Source of the DNA: Bacteroidales bacterium
GTDB lineage: Bacteria > Bacteroidota > Bacteroidia > Bacteroidales > UBA932
DNA length: 64,000 nucleotides
Direction of reading: 5' to 3'
Assembly (NCBI GenBank): GCA_017429765.1
Contig: JAFROJ010000073.1
Span: forward strand, 1-64,000
The first letter of the stretch is position 1. Every line of letters starts with the position of its first letter. This document shows positions 9,110 to 16,794 of the stretch, piece after piece. The notes under the pieces were generated by a model. It did no database searches. It saw nothing but the letters and a program-made list of their open reading frames with translations, and had not been told where the DNA came from. The position numbers and the translations under genes were made by a program.

Positions 9110-10387
9110 ATGGACAGGAACGGAATAGAGATAATGGCTCCGGCGGGCAACTTCGAGTGCCTGTCAGCGGCGATAGGCGGAGGGGCGGACTCGGTCTATT
9201 TCGGGGTCGGCCGGCTCAACATGCGGTCGCGGTCGGCCAACAATTTCTCCCCCGAGGATCTTCCCGAGGTCACCCGGATCTGCCGGGAGGCCGGGGTCAA
9301 GTCCTACATGACTCTCAACATAGTCCTTTACGACGAGGACCTGGAGCCCATGAGGGAGGCCCTTGACGCCGCCAAGGAAGCAGGGGTGGACGCCGTGATA
9401 GCCTCCGACATGGCCGCGGTCGAGTATTGCCGTCGTGTCGGGCTTGAGGTCCACGCTTCCACCCAGCTCAATGTCTCGAACATAGAGGCTCTCAGGCACT
9501 GGGCGAGGTACGCTGACGTGATTGTCCTCGCGAGGGAACTCAACCTGAGGCAGGTGAAAGGAATACACGAGGCCATAGTGAAAGAAGGGATAAAGGGGCC
9601 GTCAGGAGAGTTGGTCCGCATCGAGATGTTCGCCCACGGGGCCCTCTGCATGGCTGTCTCCGGGAAATGCTACCTCAGCCTTCACTCCAACGGGAAATCC
9701 GGCAACCGGGGCGAGTGCTACCAGATCTGCCGCAGGGGCTACGAGGTCACCGACATCGAGACCGGCTATAAACTCAAGATAGACAACGAGTTCATCATGT
9801 CTCCCAAGGATCTGTGCACCATAGAGTTCATGGACAAGATCATAGACGCCGGAGTCAGGGTGTTCAAGATAGAGGGCAGGGCCAGGTCCGCCGAATATGT
9901 CAAGAGGACGGCCTCTTGCTATCGCCGGGCCGCGGACGCTGTCCTGGACGGGACTTATTCACCGGAGATGGCCGCCGCGCTCAAGACGGAGCTCAGCGAG
10001 GTGTTCAACAGGGGCTTCTGGGACGGCTACTACCAAGGGGCCAGGCTCGGCGAGTGGAGCGAGGTTTACGGCAGCCGGGCGAGGCGCCGGAAAGTCTATT
10101 TCGGGAAGGTCACCAACTGGTTCGACCGGCTCGGGGTGGCCGAGGTCCTGGTCGAGTCCGGTTCTTTCAAGGTCGGGGACGACTATCTCGCGATCGGCTC
10201 GACGACCGGGGTCCTTGAGGGCAAGGTCGCGGACATCTGGAAGGATATGGTGCCTGTCCGGGAGGCGCGTAAAGGCGAGTTATGCTCCATGCCTGTCTCT
10301 TTCCCCGAAGACTGGAAGGGGGACCGGAAACTGCGCCGCGGCGACAGGCTTTATCTTTGGGTGGTCGATGAGCCGGCGGATGGCTGA
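9110..10387 (+). CDS. U32 family peptidase-like protein (tRNA/rRNA hydroxylation type)
   Basis: A 425-residue protein of the U32 family. It has a TIM-barrel N-terminus (EIMAPAGNFECLSAAIGGGA, DSVYFG) and the signature EMFAHGALCMAVSGKCYLS with following Cys residues in NRGECYQICRRGY, which match the conserved U32 cysteines. Escherichia coli relatives (TrhP, RlhA) act in 5-hydroxylation of tRNA or 23S rRNA rather than proteolysis; which RNA is modified here is open. A near-consensus -7 box TATCTTCG at 9081-9088 precedes it. Its 3' end overlaps trmB, another tRNA-modification gene, by 37 nt in convergent orientation. Confidence 0.85.
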   Translation: MDRNGIEIMAPAGNFECLSAAIGGGADSVYFGVGRLNMRSRSANNFSPEDLPEVTRICREAGVKSYMTLNIVLYDEDLEPMREALDAAKEAGVDAVIASDMAAVEYCRRVGLEVHASTQLNVSNIEALRHWARYADVIVLARELNLRQVKGIHEAIVKEGIKGPSGELVRIEMFAHGALCMAVSGKCYLSLHSNGKSGNRGECYQICRRGYEVTDIETGYKLKIDNEFIMSPKDLCTIEFMDKIIDAGVRVFKIEGRARSAEYVKRTASCYRRAADAVLDGTYSPEMAAALKTELSEVFNRGFWDGYYQGARLGEWSEVYGSRARRRKVYFGKVTNWFDRLGVAEVLVESGSFKVGDDYLAIGSTTGVLEGKVADIWKDMVPVREARKGELCSMPVSFPEDWKGDRKLRRGDRLYLWVVDEPADG

Positions 10388-11187
10388 TGGGTGAACCGTC
10401 TCGGTCCTTCTATCGAGCGCCAATAATCAGAGTCGAAACTTTCGGGACGCTTATAGGGGCCTTCGTGGTCGATCGTGAAGGCCAGGTAGGTTATCTTGTA
10501 GCCTTGCGACAGGAACATCCTCTCGTAGAACGTCTGCACCTCGTACAACTCCGCTCCGGCTCCGGCGGAAGTGTCCCTCCGGCAACCGTGGCCACCATAG
10601 AGATCGGTGGTTGAGGAGAGGATGGTGAGGCCGTTCTCGAGGGCGACGGCCTTGGAATATTCGTGAAGGAAACGGCTGTCTGTCTTGAGATTGATCACGC
10701 CGCCGGGCCTGAGGAACTTCCTGTACCGCTCCAGGAAGAGCGGGCTGGTCAGACGGGAATTCTCGCTCTTGAGCTGCGGATCGGAGAAAGTGAGCCAGAT
10801 CTCAGAGACCTCCCCGGGACCGAAAAACGCCTCGATGAACTCGATCCTCGTCCGAAGGAAAGCCACATTCGGAAGCCTCTCCTCCGTCGCCGTCTTGGCC
10901 CCTCTCCAAAGCCTCGCCCCCTTGATGTCCACCCCGATATAATTCCTTGATGGAACCCGCTTTGACAGGTCTATCGTGTACTCCCCCTTCCCGCATCCCA
11001 GCTCAAGCACGATCGGCTGGTCCTGGGCGAACATTGTCCCGTTCCAACGGCCCTTGACCGGATGGTCATTCAGCCGCAAGCCCCCGGAAGGGTCACCGCT
11101 CTTGTCCAACACCAGGGAGGCGTCAGGTTGCAGAAGGCAGGAGAACGTCTCGTTCTCCGCGAATTTCCTTAATTTATCGTGTCCCAT
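10351..11187 (-). CDS. trmB: tRNA (guanine-46-N7)-methyltransferase
   Basis: A 278-residue SAM-dependent enzyme making m7G46 in the tRNA variable loop. The SAM motif VLELGCGKGEYTIDLSKR lies near residue 60. It is followed by NYIGVDIKGARLWRGA and by EIWLTFSDPQLKSENSRLTS, the Bacteroidetes version of the TrmB TFPDPW motif. About 60 N-terminal residues precede the core, as in relatives. It overlaps gldH by 14 nt at its 5' end and the convergent U32 gene at its 3' end. It is the last gene of the long minus-strand operon. Confidence 0.92.
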   Translation of the reverse strand: MGHDKLRKFAENETFSCLLQPDASLVLDKSGDPSGGLRLNDHPVKGRWNGTMFAQDQPIVLELGCGKGEYTIDLSKRVPSRNYIGVDIKGARLWRGAKTATEERLPNVAFLRTRIEFIEAFFGPGEVSEIWLTFSDPQLKSENSRLTSPLFLERYRKFLRPGGVINLKTDSRFLHEYSKAVALENGLTILSSTTDLYGGHGCRRDTSAGAGAELYEVQTFYERMFLSQGYKITYLAFTIDHEGPYKRPESFDSDYWRSIEGPRRFTHQPSAGSSTTQR

Positions 11188-11626
11188 CGAGTCTTCTTAA
11201 AATGACGCCCATGCCCCGTACAGCGTCCGGATGATTCACCACTTTCGCTTTCAGGCGCCATTCGCCATGCTCTTCAAGATCCAGGGCGGGGCTGTAGGGC
11301 GAGATGAGGTCCTTAGTGTAATAAGCCGATCCCGCCGGGCGGGTGAGACTCACCAGGGCGGTGTCGACCAAGATCGAGTCAGATGGAGAGAACCACCTGA
11401 GATCCAAGACTATATCATCAGAGGGGAAGGTCTCGAAAGCTCCTCTCTCCAGCCTTGTGTAAAAGTCCAGGCCGTACTCCGCGGTCGAGTCCCCAAGATC
11501 CAGGATGAAGGAATATGTGTCGCCGTACTCGGCGTTTTCCCTCACCACGAAGAACTCACGTGAAGAGGGTCTGGAGCAAGCCGCGGCGGCGACCGCGAGG
11601 AGGAGTATCAGCGAACCGCCCCTCAT
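11174..11626 (-). CDS. gldH: GldH-like lipoprotein
   Basis: A 150-residue predicted lipoprotein. A short signal peptide ends in a lipobox with Cys17 (AVAAAAC). The body matches the GldH pattern seen next to holB and ricT in Bacteroidetes: an N-terminal beta-rich part and RDLISPYSP-like KDLISPYSPALDL. In Flavobacterium, GldH is needed for gliding, but homologues persist in non-gliding Bacteroidales, where the function is not settled. No other gliding gene is seen here. The call leans on synteny as well as sequence. Confidence 0.7.
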   Translation of the reverse strand: MRGGSLILLLAVAAAACSRPSSREFFVVRENAEYGDTYSFILDLGDSTAEYGLDFYTRLERGAFETFPSDDIVLDLRWFSPSDSILVDTALVSLTRPAGSAYYTKDLISPYSPALDLEEHGEWRLKAKVVNHPDAVRGMGVILRRLDGTR

Positions 11627-11632
11627 GACAGG

Positions 11633-12811
11633 TCAGGATTTGCCCTTGGGGCCGCGCCGGCCACGGCCGTCACGCTTGTCCCCACGATGGCGGTTCCGGT
11701 TTCTCTGCTTCTTCGGCTTGTCGAACCTGGTGATGCTGTCATCACCAACAGCCGAGATGAACTGGGGACCCATGGGCTCCGGATCGAACTTCAGGGACTC
11801 GGGCCTCTCGCCGTTCCGGTTCATCATGATTATCTCCCTGACCTCGCCCGCGGAAAGAGGATAGACATTGGTGAGGGAACCTTTCTCGTAGGAGAAATAC
11901 ATTATCTCCTGAAGGATGTCTGTCTTGACAAGATAGGCCGGGCCGTCCTCGAACTCGAGAGGCTCGGTGACTTTCGGGATCCTCGTCTGGGCGTCCAGGT
12001 AATTGGCCACCTCATAGTTGAGGCAGCACTTCAGCTTGCCGCACTGCCCGGCCAGTTTCTGGGGATTCAGCGACAAGTCCTGGGCCCTGGCCGCGGAAGT
12101 GGAGATTGACTGGAAATTAGTGACATAGTTGGCGCAACAAAGCTCGCGGCCGCATATTCCGATGCCTCCTATCAGACCGGCCTCCTGACGGGCGCCGATC
12201 TGCTTCATCTCAATTCTGATCCGGAACTCCTCGGCGTAGACCTTGATAAGCTGGCGGAAGTCCACCCTGCCGTCGGCGATGTAGTAGAATATGGCCTTGG
12301 TGCCGTCTCCCTGGAACTCGACATCCCCGATCTTCATGTCCAGGCCAAGCTCGGCGGCGATCCTCCGGGCCTGGATCATCGTGTCCTGCTCCCGGGCTAT
12401 GGCCTCCTGCCACTTTGTTATATCGAAAGGCTTCGCCCTGCGATAGATCTTCCTGAACTCCGTGGAGGCGGGATCAATGCCCTTGCACTTCATCTGGCGC
12501 CCCACGATCGGTCCCTCGAGGGTCACTATTCCCAGATCGTGCCCGTTGGCCGCCTCAACAATGACAAGGTCGCCGGTCTTTATGCCCTGACCGGAAGCGT
12601 TGACGTAAATCCCTTTCCTGGTGTTCTTGAACCTGACCTCGAAAAGGTCTTTGTACTGCTCCTGGCTCACTCCTTTCAACCAGTTGTAGGACTCGAGCTT
12701 GCAGCATCCCTGCCGATAAGAGCAGTCGTACTCCCCGGTCTCCGTGTCTCGGGAGACTGTGCAGCCGCGGCTGCAATCAAACTTTATGGACTCGTTGTCA
12801 ATATTCTCCAT
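11633..12811 (-). CDS. ricT: PSP1 domain protein, RicT/YaaT family
   Basis: A 392-residue cytoplasmic protein with the PSP1 domain. It has many cysteines: FDCSRGCTVSR and YRQGCCKLE at the N-terminus, then CGRELCCANYVTNF and GQCGKLKCCLNYE. In Bacillus the RicT/RicA/RicF complex binds Fe-S clusters and affects RNase Y-dependent RNA processing; in Bacteroidetes the partners differ and the role is inferred. A basic C-terminal tail is rich in Arg, Lys and Gly. The start MENIDNESIKF at 12811 is 7 nt after holB; a longer in-frame start would overlap holB. Confidence 0.88.
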   Translation of the reverse strand: MENIDNESIKFDCSRGCTVSRDTETGEYDCSYRQGCCKLESYNWLKGVSQEQYKDLFEVRFKNTRKGIYVNASGQGIKTGDLVIVEAANGHDLGIVTLEGPIVGRQMKCKGIDPASTEFRKIYRRAKPFDITKWQEAIAREQDTMIQARRIAAELGLDMKIGDVEFQGDGTKAIFYYIADGRVDFRQLIKVYAEEFRIRIEMKQIGARQEAGLIGGIGICGRELCCANYVTNFQSISTSAARAQDLSLNPQKLAGQCGKLKCCLNYEVANYLDAQTRIPKVTEPLEFEDGPAYLVKTDILQEIMYFSYEKGSLTNVYPLSAGEVREIIMMNRNGERPESLKFDPEPMGPQFISAVGDDSITRFDKPKKQRNRNRHRGDKRDGRGRRGPKGKS

Positions 12812-12818
12812 CGTGTTG

Positions 12819-13913
12819 TCAATAAATTGAATACAACTTCCCGACCAGGTCGGAGAAGATGATTCTCTGCGCCACATTCCTGTCAATCAGCAGAACGGCC
12901 CTGTCAATGTGAGGGATCGCCAGCCTGGCGAAACTCTTCTTGCACTTGGAGGCGACCTCCCTCAGGACAGCCTCCTCCTCGGGGGTCATCCCCGCGATCA
13001 GGGTCAGGTCCTGCTGGACAAGGAATATCTTCCTCAGGCACTCAGCCGCGAATTTACAAAAAGCTTTCTGTTTTTCCCTTGAACCCAACCCGGCCAAAGT
13101 GTCGGCGAACGACAAGGCGGAGATAAGATCCTTGGAGTCAATAGCTTCCATCAGTCCGGCGAAGATTCCCATCCGCTCCTCGGAATCCTCTTTGCCGGAG
13201 AGGTAACGCAGGGCCTCCCCCACGCTTCCCCCGGCGGATTGGGCTGCCGCCGCGGCGTCTGCCGAGGACTTCCCGAAACGGGACTCAAGCGCCAGGGCCA
13301 CCTCCTCCTTTGAGACAGGATTGAGCCTCATCGCCTGGCATCTGGAAGAGATTGTCTGCAAGACCTTCTCCGGGGCGTGGGTGATCATGAGGAACACCGT
13401 CTTGGACGGAGGCTCCTCGACGGCCTTCAGCAAGCGGTTGGCCGCGGACACATTCATCTTCTCGGGAAGATAGACCACCACAGCCTTCCAACCACCCTCC
13501 ACGGGGGTCAGGTAGATGGTCTCCAGGATCTCCTTAGCCTCGGCGTTGTTGATCACTGTCTGCTTCCCGGCGATCCCGAAAGCGTCGTTAACCTCTGACT
13601 CCAGGGCATAGGGATTCTCTTTCATCAAGTCCCGCCAATAGCCGAGGAACAACTCGGCGCGCAACTTGTCGACTTTCTCGTTCACCTTCGTCCCTGAGGC
13701 GACCGGGTAGACATAATGGACATCCGGATGCATGATGCCCGAGACTTTGCGCTCGCTCCCGAAAAGCTCGCTCAGGAAAGCCAGGGTGACAGCCATGGCG
13801 CCGCATCCATCGTTCTCATAGAGCATGATGGCGTGAGGGACACGCCCGTCGCGGATCATCCCTTCCAAAGCCGAGACGACCTCCTTGTTGCCTATGATCT
13901 CCTTAAGCGTCAT
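12819..13913 (-). CDS. holB: DNA polymerase III delta-prime subunit
   Basis: A 364-residue clamp-loader subunit. The N-terminal AAA+ fold begins TLKEIIGNKEVVSALEGMI. The position of the Walker A loop reads ENDGCGAMAV without the catalytic Lys, as expected for delta-prime. NVSAANRLLKAVEEPPSKT and ISSRCQAMRL are the conserved box motifs, with an Arg finger in SSRC. It overlaps the polyprenyl synthase stop by 4 nt and is followed by ricT. Confidence 0.9.
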   Translation of the reverse strand: MTLKEIIGNKEVVSALEGMIRDGRVPHAIMLYENDGCGAMAVTLAFLSELFGSERKVSGIMHPDVHYVYPVASGTKVNEKVDKLRAELFLGYWRDLMKENPYALESEVNDAFGIAGKQTVINNAEAKEILETIYLTPVEGGWKAVVVYLPEKMNVSAANRLLKAVEEPPSKTVFLMITHAPEKVLQTISSRCQAMRLNPVSKEEVALALESRFGKSSADAAAAAQSAGGSVGEALRYLSGKEDSEERMGIFAGLMEAIDSKDLISALSFADTLAGLGSREKQKAFCKFAAECLRKIFLVQQDLTLIAGMTPEEEAVLREVASKCKKSFARLAIPHIDRAVLLIDRNVAQRIIFSDLVGKLYSIY

Positions 13914-14890
13914 TTACTCCTCCCGGCCATTTGACACGCTATCTCCGCCAGGCAGGCTCTCTCCATGGAATCAGGGAGCCTTTCAAGCGCTTTGACGGCC
14001 TTTGAGGTATATTCCTCAAGACGCTCCGCCGCATATTCCATCCCCCCGTTCCCGAAGACGAAATCCCTGACTGTCAGCTTGTTCTCAGGATGGACGCCTA
14101 TGTCCATCACCAGGCCCCGGATCCTCGCCTCCTCTTCTTTCCCGGCGTTTTTCAAGGCGCCGAGGAGAGGGAGGGTTATCTTCTGCTCGTCAAGATCGGC
14201 CCCCACGGGCTTCCCCAGTCCGGCGCCGCCAGAGTAGTCAAGCATGTCATCCTTGATCTGGAAAGCGATCCCGAGATCCACGCAATATTCCCTAACCGCC
14301 TCCCGGACCTGCTCCGGCGCTCCCACGGAGATAGCGGCCGCCAACCCGGAAGCCTCGAAAAGCGAGGCGGTCTTGCTGTAGATGATGCGGTAATAGTCTT
14401 CCTCGACAGTGTCCCCGCAAGCCGCCTTCTGCAACTGGAGCAACTCCCCCTCGGCCAGATCGGAGAGAGTCTTGGCGAATATCCGGATCACCACCTGTCC
14501 AAGATCACGCGAGGAAAGGATATTCTCCACGGCCTTGACAAGCCAATAATCCCCGATCAAAACGGACGCGGGCCCTCCCAGAAGCGACATGACAGTAGGG
14601 ACTCCCCTCCTCTCGGAACTGTTGTCGGCGACATCGTCGTGGAGGAGAGTGGCGTTGTGGAGCAACTCCGACGCGACCGCGAAACGGACGCTGTCGGCAT
14701 TGACCACGCCGCCGGAGCACGACCTCGCGACTAGAAGGGACATCAACGGGCGCAACTGCTTCCCCCCGTGGGAGAGAATCGCGGCGTTGGTGCTGTCCAG
14801 CAAGTCTATGTCACTTCTCAACGAGGACCGGATCAGGTCTGATACGTCTGTCCAATCTTTTCCGAGAAGACTCTTAATCCGTTCAAGCAT
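13910..14890 (-). CDS. Trans-polyprenyl diphosphate synthase
   Basis: A 326-residue class I prenyltransferase that elongates isoprenoid diphosphates, probably for the menaquinone side chain. It has GGKQLRPLMSLLVAR, a first aspartate-rich motif LHDDVADNSSERRG and a second QIKDDMLDYSG with a Lys/Asp-rich stretch after it. The start MLERIKSLLGK at 14890 leaves 13 nt after the LOG gene; a longer frame would overlap that gene. Chain length cannot be read reliably. Confidence 0.9.
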   Translation of the reverse strand: MLERIKSLLGKDWTDVSDLIRSSLRSDIDLLDSTNAAILSHGGKQLRPLMSLLVARSCSGGVVNADSVRFAVASELLHNATLLHDDVADNSSERRGVPTVMSLLGGPASVLIGDYWLVKAVENILSSRDLGQVVIRIFAKTLSDLAEGELLQLQKAACGDTVEEDYYRIIYSKTASLFEASGLAAAISVGAPEQVREAVREYCVDLGIAFQIKDDMLDYSGGAGLGKPVGADLDEQKITLPLLGALKNAGKEEEARIRGLVMDIGVHPENKLTVRDFVFGNGGMEYAAERLEEYTSKAVKALERLPDSMERACLAEIACQMAGRSK

Positions 14891-14903
14891 CTTGAATATC
14901 AAG

Positions 14904-15449
14904 TCATTTGAGAAGGCCGGCCAATTCCTCCACCGTCTCCGGGAAAGAGATGAGCGCCCTTGAGGGGGCGTCCAGCATCCCCGTGGCCACATAATGGTCG
15001 AGAAGCGCGATCAGGGGATCGAAGAACCCGTCGATGTTCAAAGCGAATATCTTCCCGTCGTAAAGGTGAAGTTTCGCGAGCGTCAAGGTCTCGACCAGTT
15101 CGTCCAGGGTGCCGATCCCGCCCGGCAAAGCCAAAGCGGCGGAAGTTCCCAGGCGCATCCTTTCCTTGCGCTCGGCCATAGTGTCAGTCCAGACAGTCTC
15201 AGTCAAGGAAGGATAGGCGTATTCCCTCATGAAACGGGGCAGGACGCCGATGTGGCGCCCTCCGGCTTTGACCACCTCGTCCGCCACAACCCCCATAGTG
15301 CCCCTGACTGTGCCGCCTGAGACTATGGTGTAACCAAGCGAACAAGCCGCGCGGGTAGCCTCCCTCGCGGCCTGGTTGAGCTTAGGGTCAATATCACCGC
15401 TGGCCGAGCAGAAGATCACTATCCGGCGTTCCAGGGCCATCTGACTCAT
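14904..15449 (-). CDS. LOG family protein (TIGR00730)
   Basis: A 181-residue Rossmann-fold protein of the LOG (Lonely Guy) family, whose characterised members release adenine-type bases from nucleoside 5'-monophosphates. The PGGIGTLDELVETLTLAKL segment carries the PGGxGTxxE motif, and there is a GGTVRGTMG loop. It lies 2 nt from the preceding barrel gene and 13 nt before the polyprenyl synthase start. An alternative start is Met4. The physiological substrate in Bacteroidales is unknown. Confidence 0.85.
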   Translation of the reverse strand: MSQMALERRIVIFCSASGDIDPKLNQAAREATRAACSLGYTIVSGGTVRGTMGVVADEVVKAGGRHIGVLPRFMREYAYPSLTETVWTDTMAERKERMRLGTSAALALPGGIGTLDELVETLTLAKLHLYDGKIFALNIDGFFDPLIALLDHYVATGMLDAPSRALISFPETVEELAGLLK

Positions 15450-15451
15450 TA

Positions 15452-16075
15452 TTAGAAGAATATAGCCAACGAGAAAGCGATCCCGTTGAAGTTGCCGCCG
15501 TCTTTCAGGCCAGTGATGGTGTCTCCAGTATTCTTGAGGTCGCTTTGATAGATGCTTCCGAAATTCCAGAAATACTTGGCGGACACCTGAAGGTGCCAGA
15601 TGTCAAGACCGGCGCCGAGACTCAGGCCGTACTCGACTTTCCTGAGCTCGTCACTGTAGTTTGACTTGTTGGCGGTTATCTGGTACCCGGCGAAAGGCTC
15701 GACGAAGCCGTAAGGACGGAAGACCCAAAGGTCAGGGCCCCACTGAAGCTGCAGAGGGAGCTCGACGTAGCCGACCTTGGCCTGGAAATCCTCGTTGATC
15801 TGTTTCCCGGTCGAGTCGGTCCACTTGTCGAGGGACATGCCCTTCATCTGGTAAACCAGGCTGGGCTGGAAAGCGAAGCCGACCCCGAGGGGAATCTCGG
15901 CGACCAGACCGGCGTGATAAAGGTTAATGGATTTGGTGGAGACATCCTTGATCTTGGATGAGGAGGATGTCATGCCACCGGTGACTCCGACCCTGGCGTT
16001 GTTGTAATGCTGGGCGTTGAGGTTGAGCCCGAAAGCGAGGGCGGCCGCGACGGCCGCGAAAAGAATCTTTTTCAT
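15452..16075 (-). CDS. Outer-membrane beta-barrel protein
   Basis: A 207-residue protein with a Sec signal peptide (MKKILFAAVAAALAFGLNLNAQ, cleavage near residue 22). The body contains alternating amphipathic strands (GVGFAFQPSLVYQMKG, VEYGLSLGAGLDIWHLQVSAKYFWNFG) and ends in FSLAIFF with a C-terminal aromatic residue, typical of an 8-stranded OMP b-brl/PorT-like barrel. It lies 27 nt downstream of trxA. Ligand or role unknown. Confidence 0.8.
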   Translation of the reverse strand: MKKILFAAVAAALAFGLNLNAQHYNNARVGVTGGMTSSSSKIKDVSTKSINLYHAGLVAEIPLGVGFAFQPSLVYQMKGMSLDKWTDSTGKQINEDFQAKVGYVELPLQLQWGPDLWVFRPYGFVEPFAGYQITANKSNYSDELRKVEYGLSLGAGLDIWHLQVSAKYFWNFGSIYQSDLKNTGDTITGLKDGGNFNGIAFSLAIFF

Positions 16076-16102
16076 TTCTCGGAATTACTTGATGATCAAG
16101 CT

Positions 16103-16417
16103 CTAAAGAAGGGCGTCAAGTTTAGCGGTGATCTCGGCCTTGGGGACGTTCCCGACAAGCCTGTCGACCATCTCACCTCCCTTGAAGAAAAGAAGGGTGG
16201 GGATATTCCTGATCCCGTACTGGACGGCCAGGTCCTCGCAGTCGTCCACATTGCACTTGACGACGGCGACTTTGCCTTCATATTCACGGGCTACTGTCTC
16301 GACTGTGGGGCCGAGCATGCGGCAAGGCCCGCACCAGGTGGCCCAGAAATCGACGAGGACAAGATTATTGGAGGAGAGTATCTCTCCGAAATTCGTGTTT
16401 GTGGCGGTTATTTCCAT
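16103..16417 (-). CDS. trxA: Thioredoxin
   Basis: A 104-residue cytoplasmic thioredoxin with the active site VDFWATWCGPCRMLGP, a cis-Pro loop in RNIPTLLFFKGGE and no signal peptide. It is a disulfide reductase working with thioredoxin reductase (not in this window). It has its own -7 box (16450-16457) and is probably first in a run continuing to trmB. Confidence 0.95.
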   Translation of the reverse strand: MEITATNTNFGEILSSNNLVLVDFWATWCGPCRMLGPTVETVAREYEGKVAVVKCNVDDCEDLAVQYGIRNIPTLLFFKGGEMVDRLVGNVPKAEITAKLDALL

Positions 16418-16449
16418 AATAATAATCGATTATTGAGTGTCAAATCATA

Positions 16450-16457
16450 CAAATTTA
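16450..16457 (-). promoter_or_regulatory. trxA promoter -7 box
   Basis: TAAATTTG on the minus strand, 32 nt upstream of the trxA ATG, in the 68-nt gap after the PII-like gene. Confidence 0.55.
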
Positions 16458-16485
16458 GCAAAAATCACGGGTCTTGCAAATCCCC

Positions 16486-16782
16486 TCACACCATCTTGTC
16501 GACGGTCCACAGGAAGGCCCTCAAGCCGAGCTCGGGATACATGGCGTCCCTCTCACGGAGAGCCTCCATCAACTCGTCGGCCTTCTCGTCATCGTTGACC
16601 ACGGTCAGGACGGCGTAGTTCTGGGTAGGCCACGCGTGGTTGCCGTAATGAGGCTCCCCGCGCGCTCCGCCTCTTCCCATGATGTCCACCCATTGGGTGA
16701 AGCCGCGCTGGCCGCGCTCCTCGAGGAGATCCACGACCTCCTCGCCATATGCCTGGTTGTAAGCTATGAATATCGCTTTCAT
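16486..16782 (-). CDS. Small PII-like protein of the RND efflux operon
   Basis: A 98-residue soluble protein with ferredoxin-like alternation resembling the PII/DUF3240 fold: MKAIFIAYNQAYGEEVVDLL, an extended loop with RGGARGEPHYGNHAWPTQN, then AVLTVVNDDEKADELMEALRE. The loop would correspond to the ligand-binding T/B-loop region. It lies 12 nt after the RND pump gene and is the last gene of that operon. A regulatory or ligand-sensing role for the pump is inferred from fold resemblance and position only. Confidence 0.55.
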   Translation of the reverse strand: MKAIFIAYNQAYGEEVVDLLEERGQRGFTQWVDIMGRGGARGEPHYGNHAWPTQNYAVLTVVNDDEKADELMEALRERDAMYPELGLRAFLWTVDKMV

Positions 16783-16794
16783 TCTATCTCTGTT

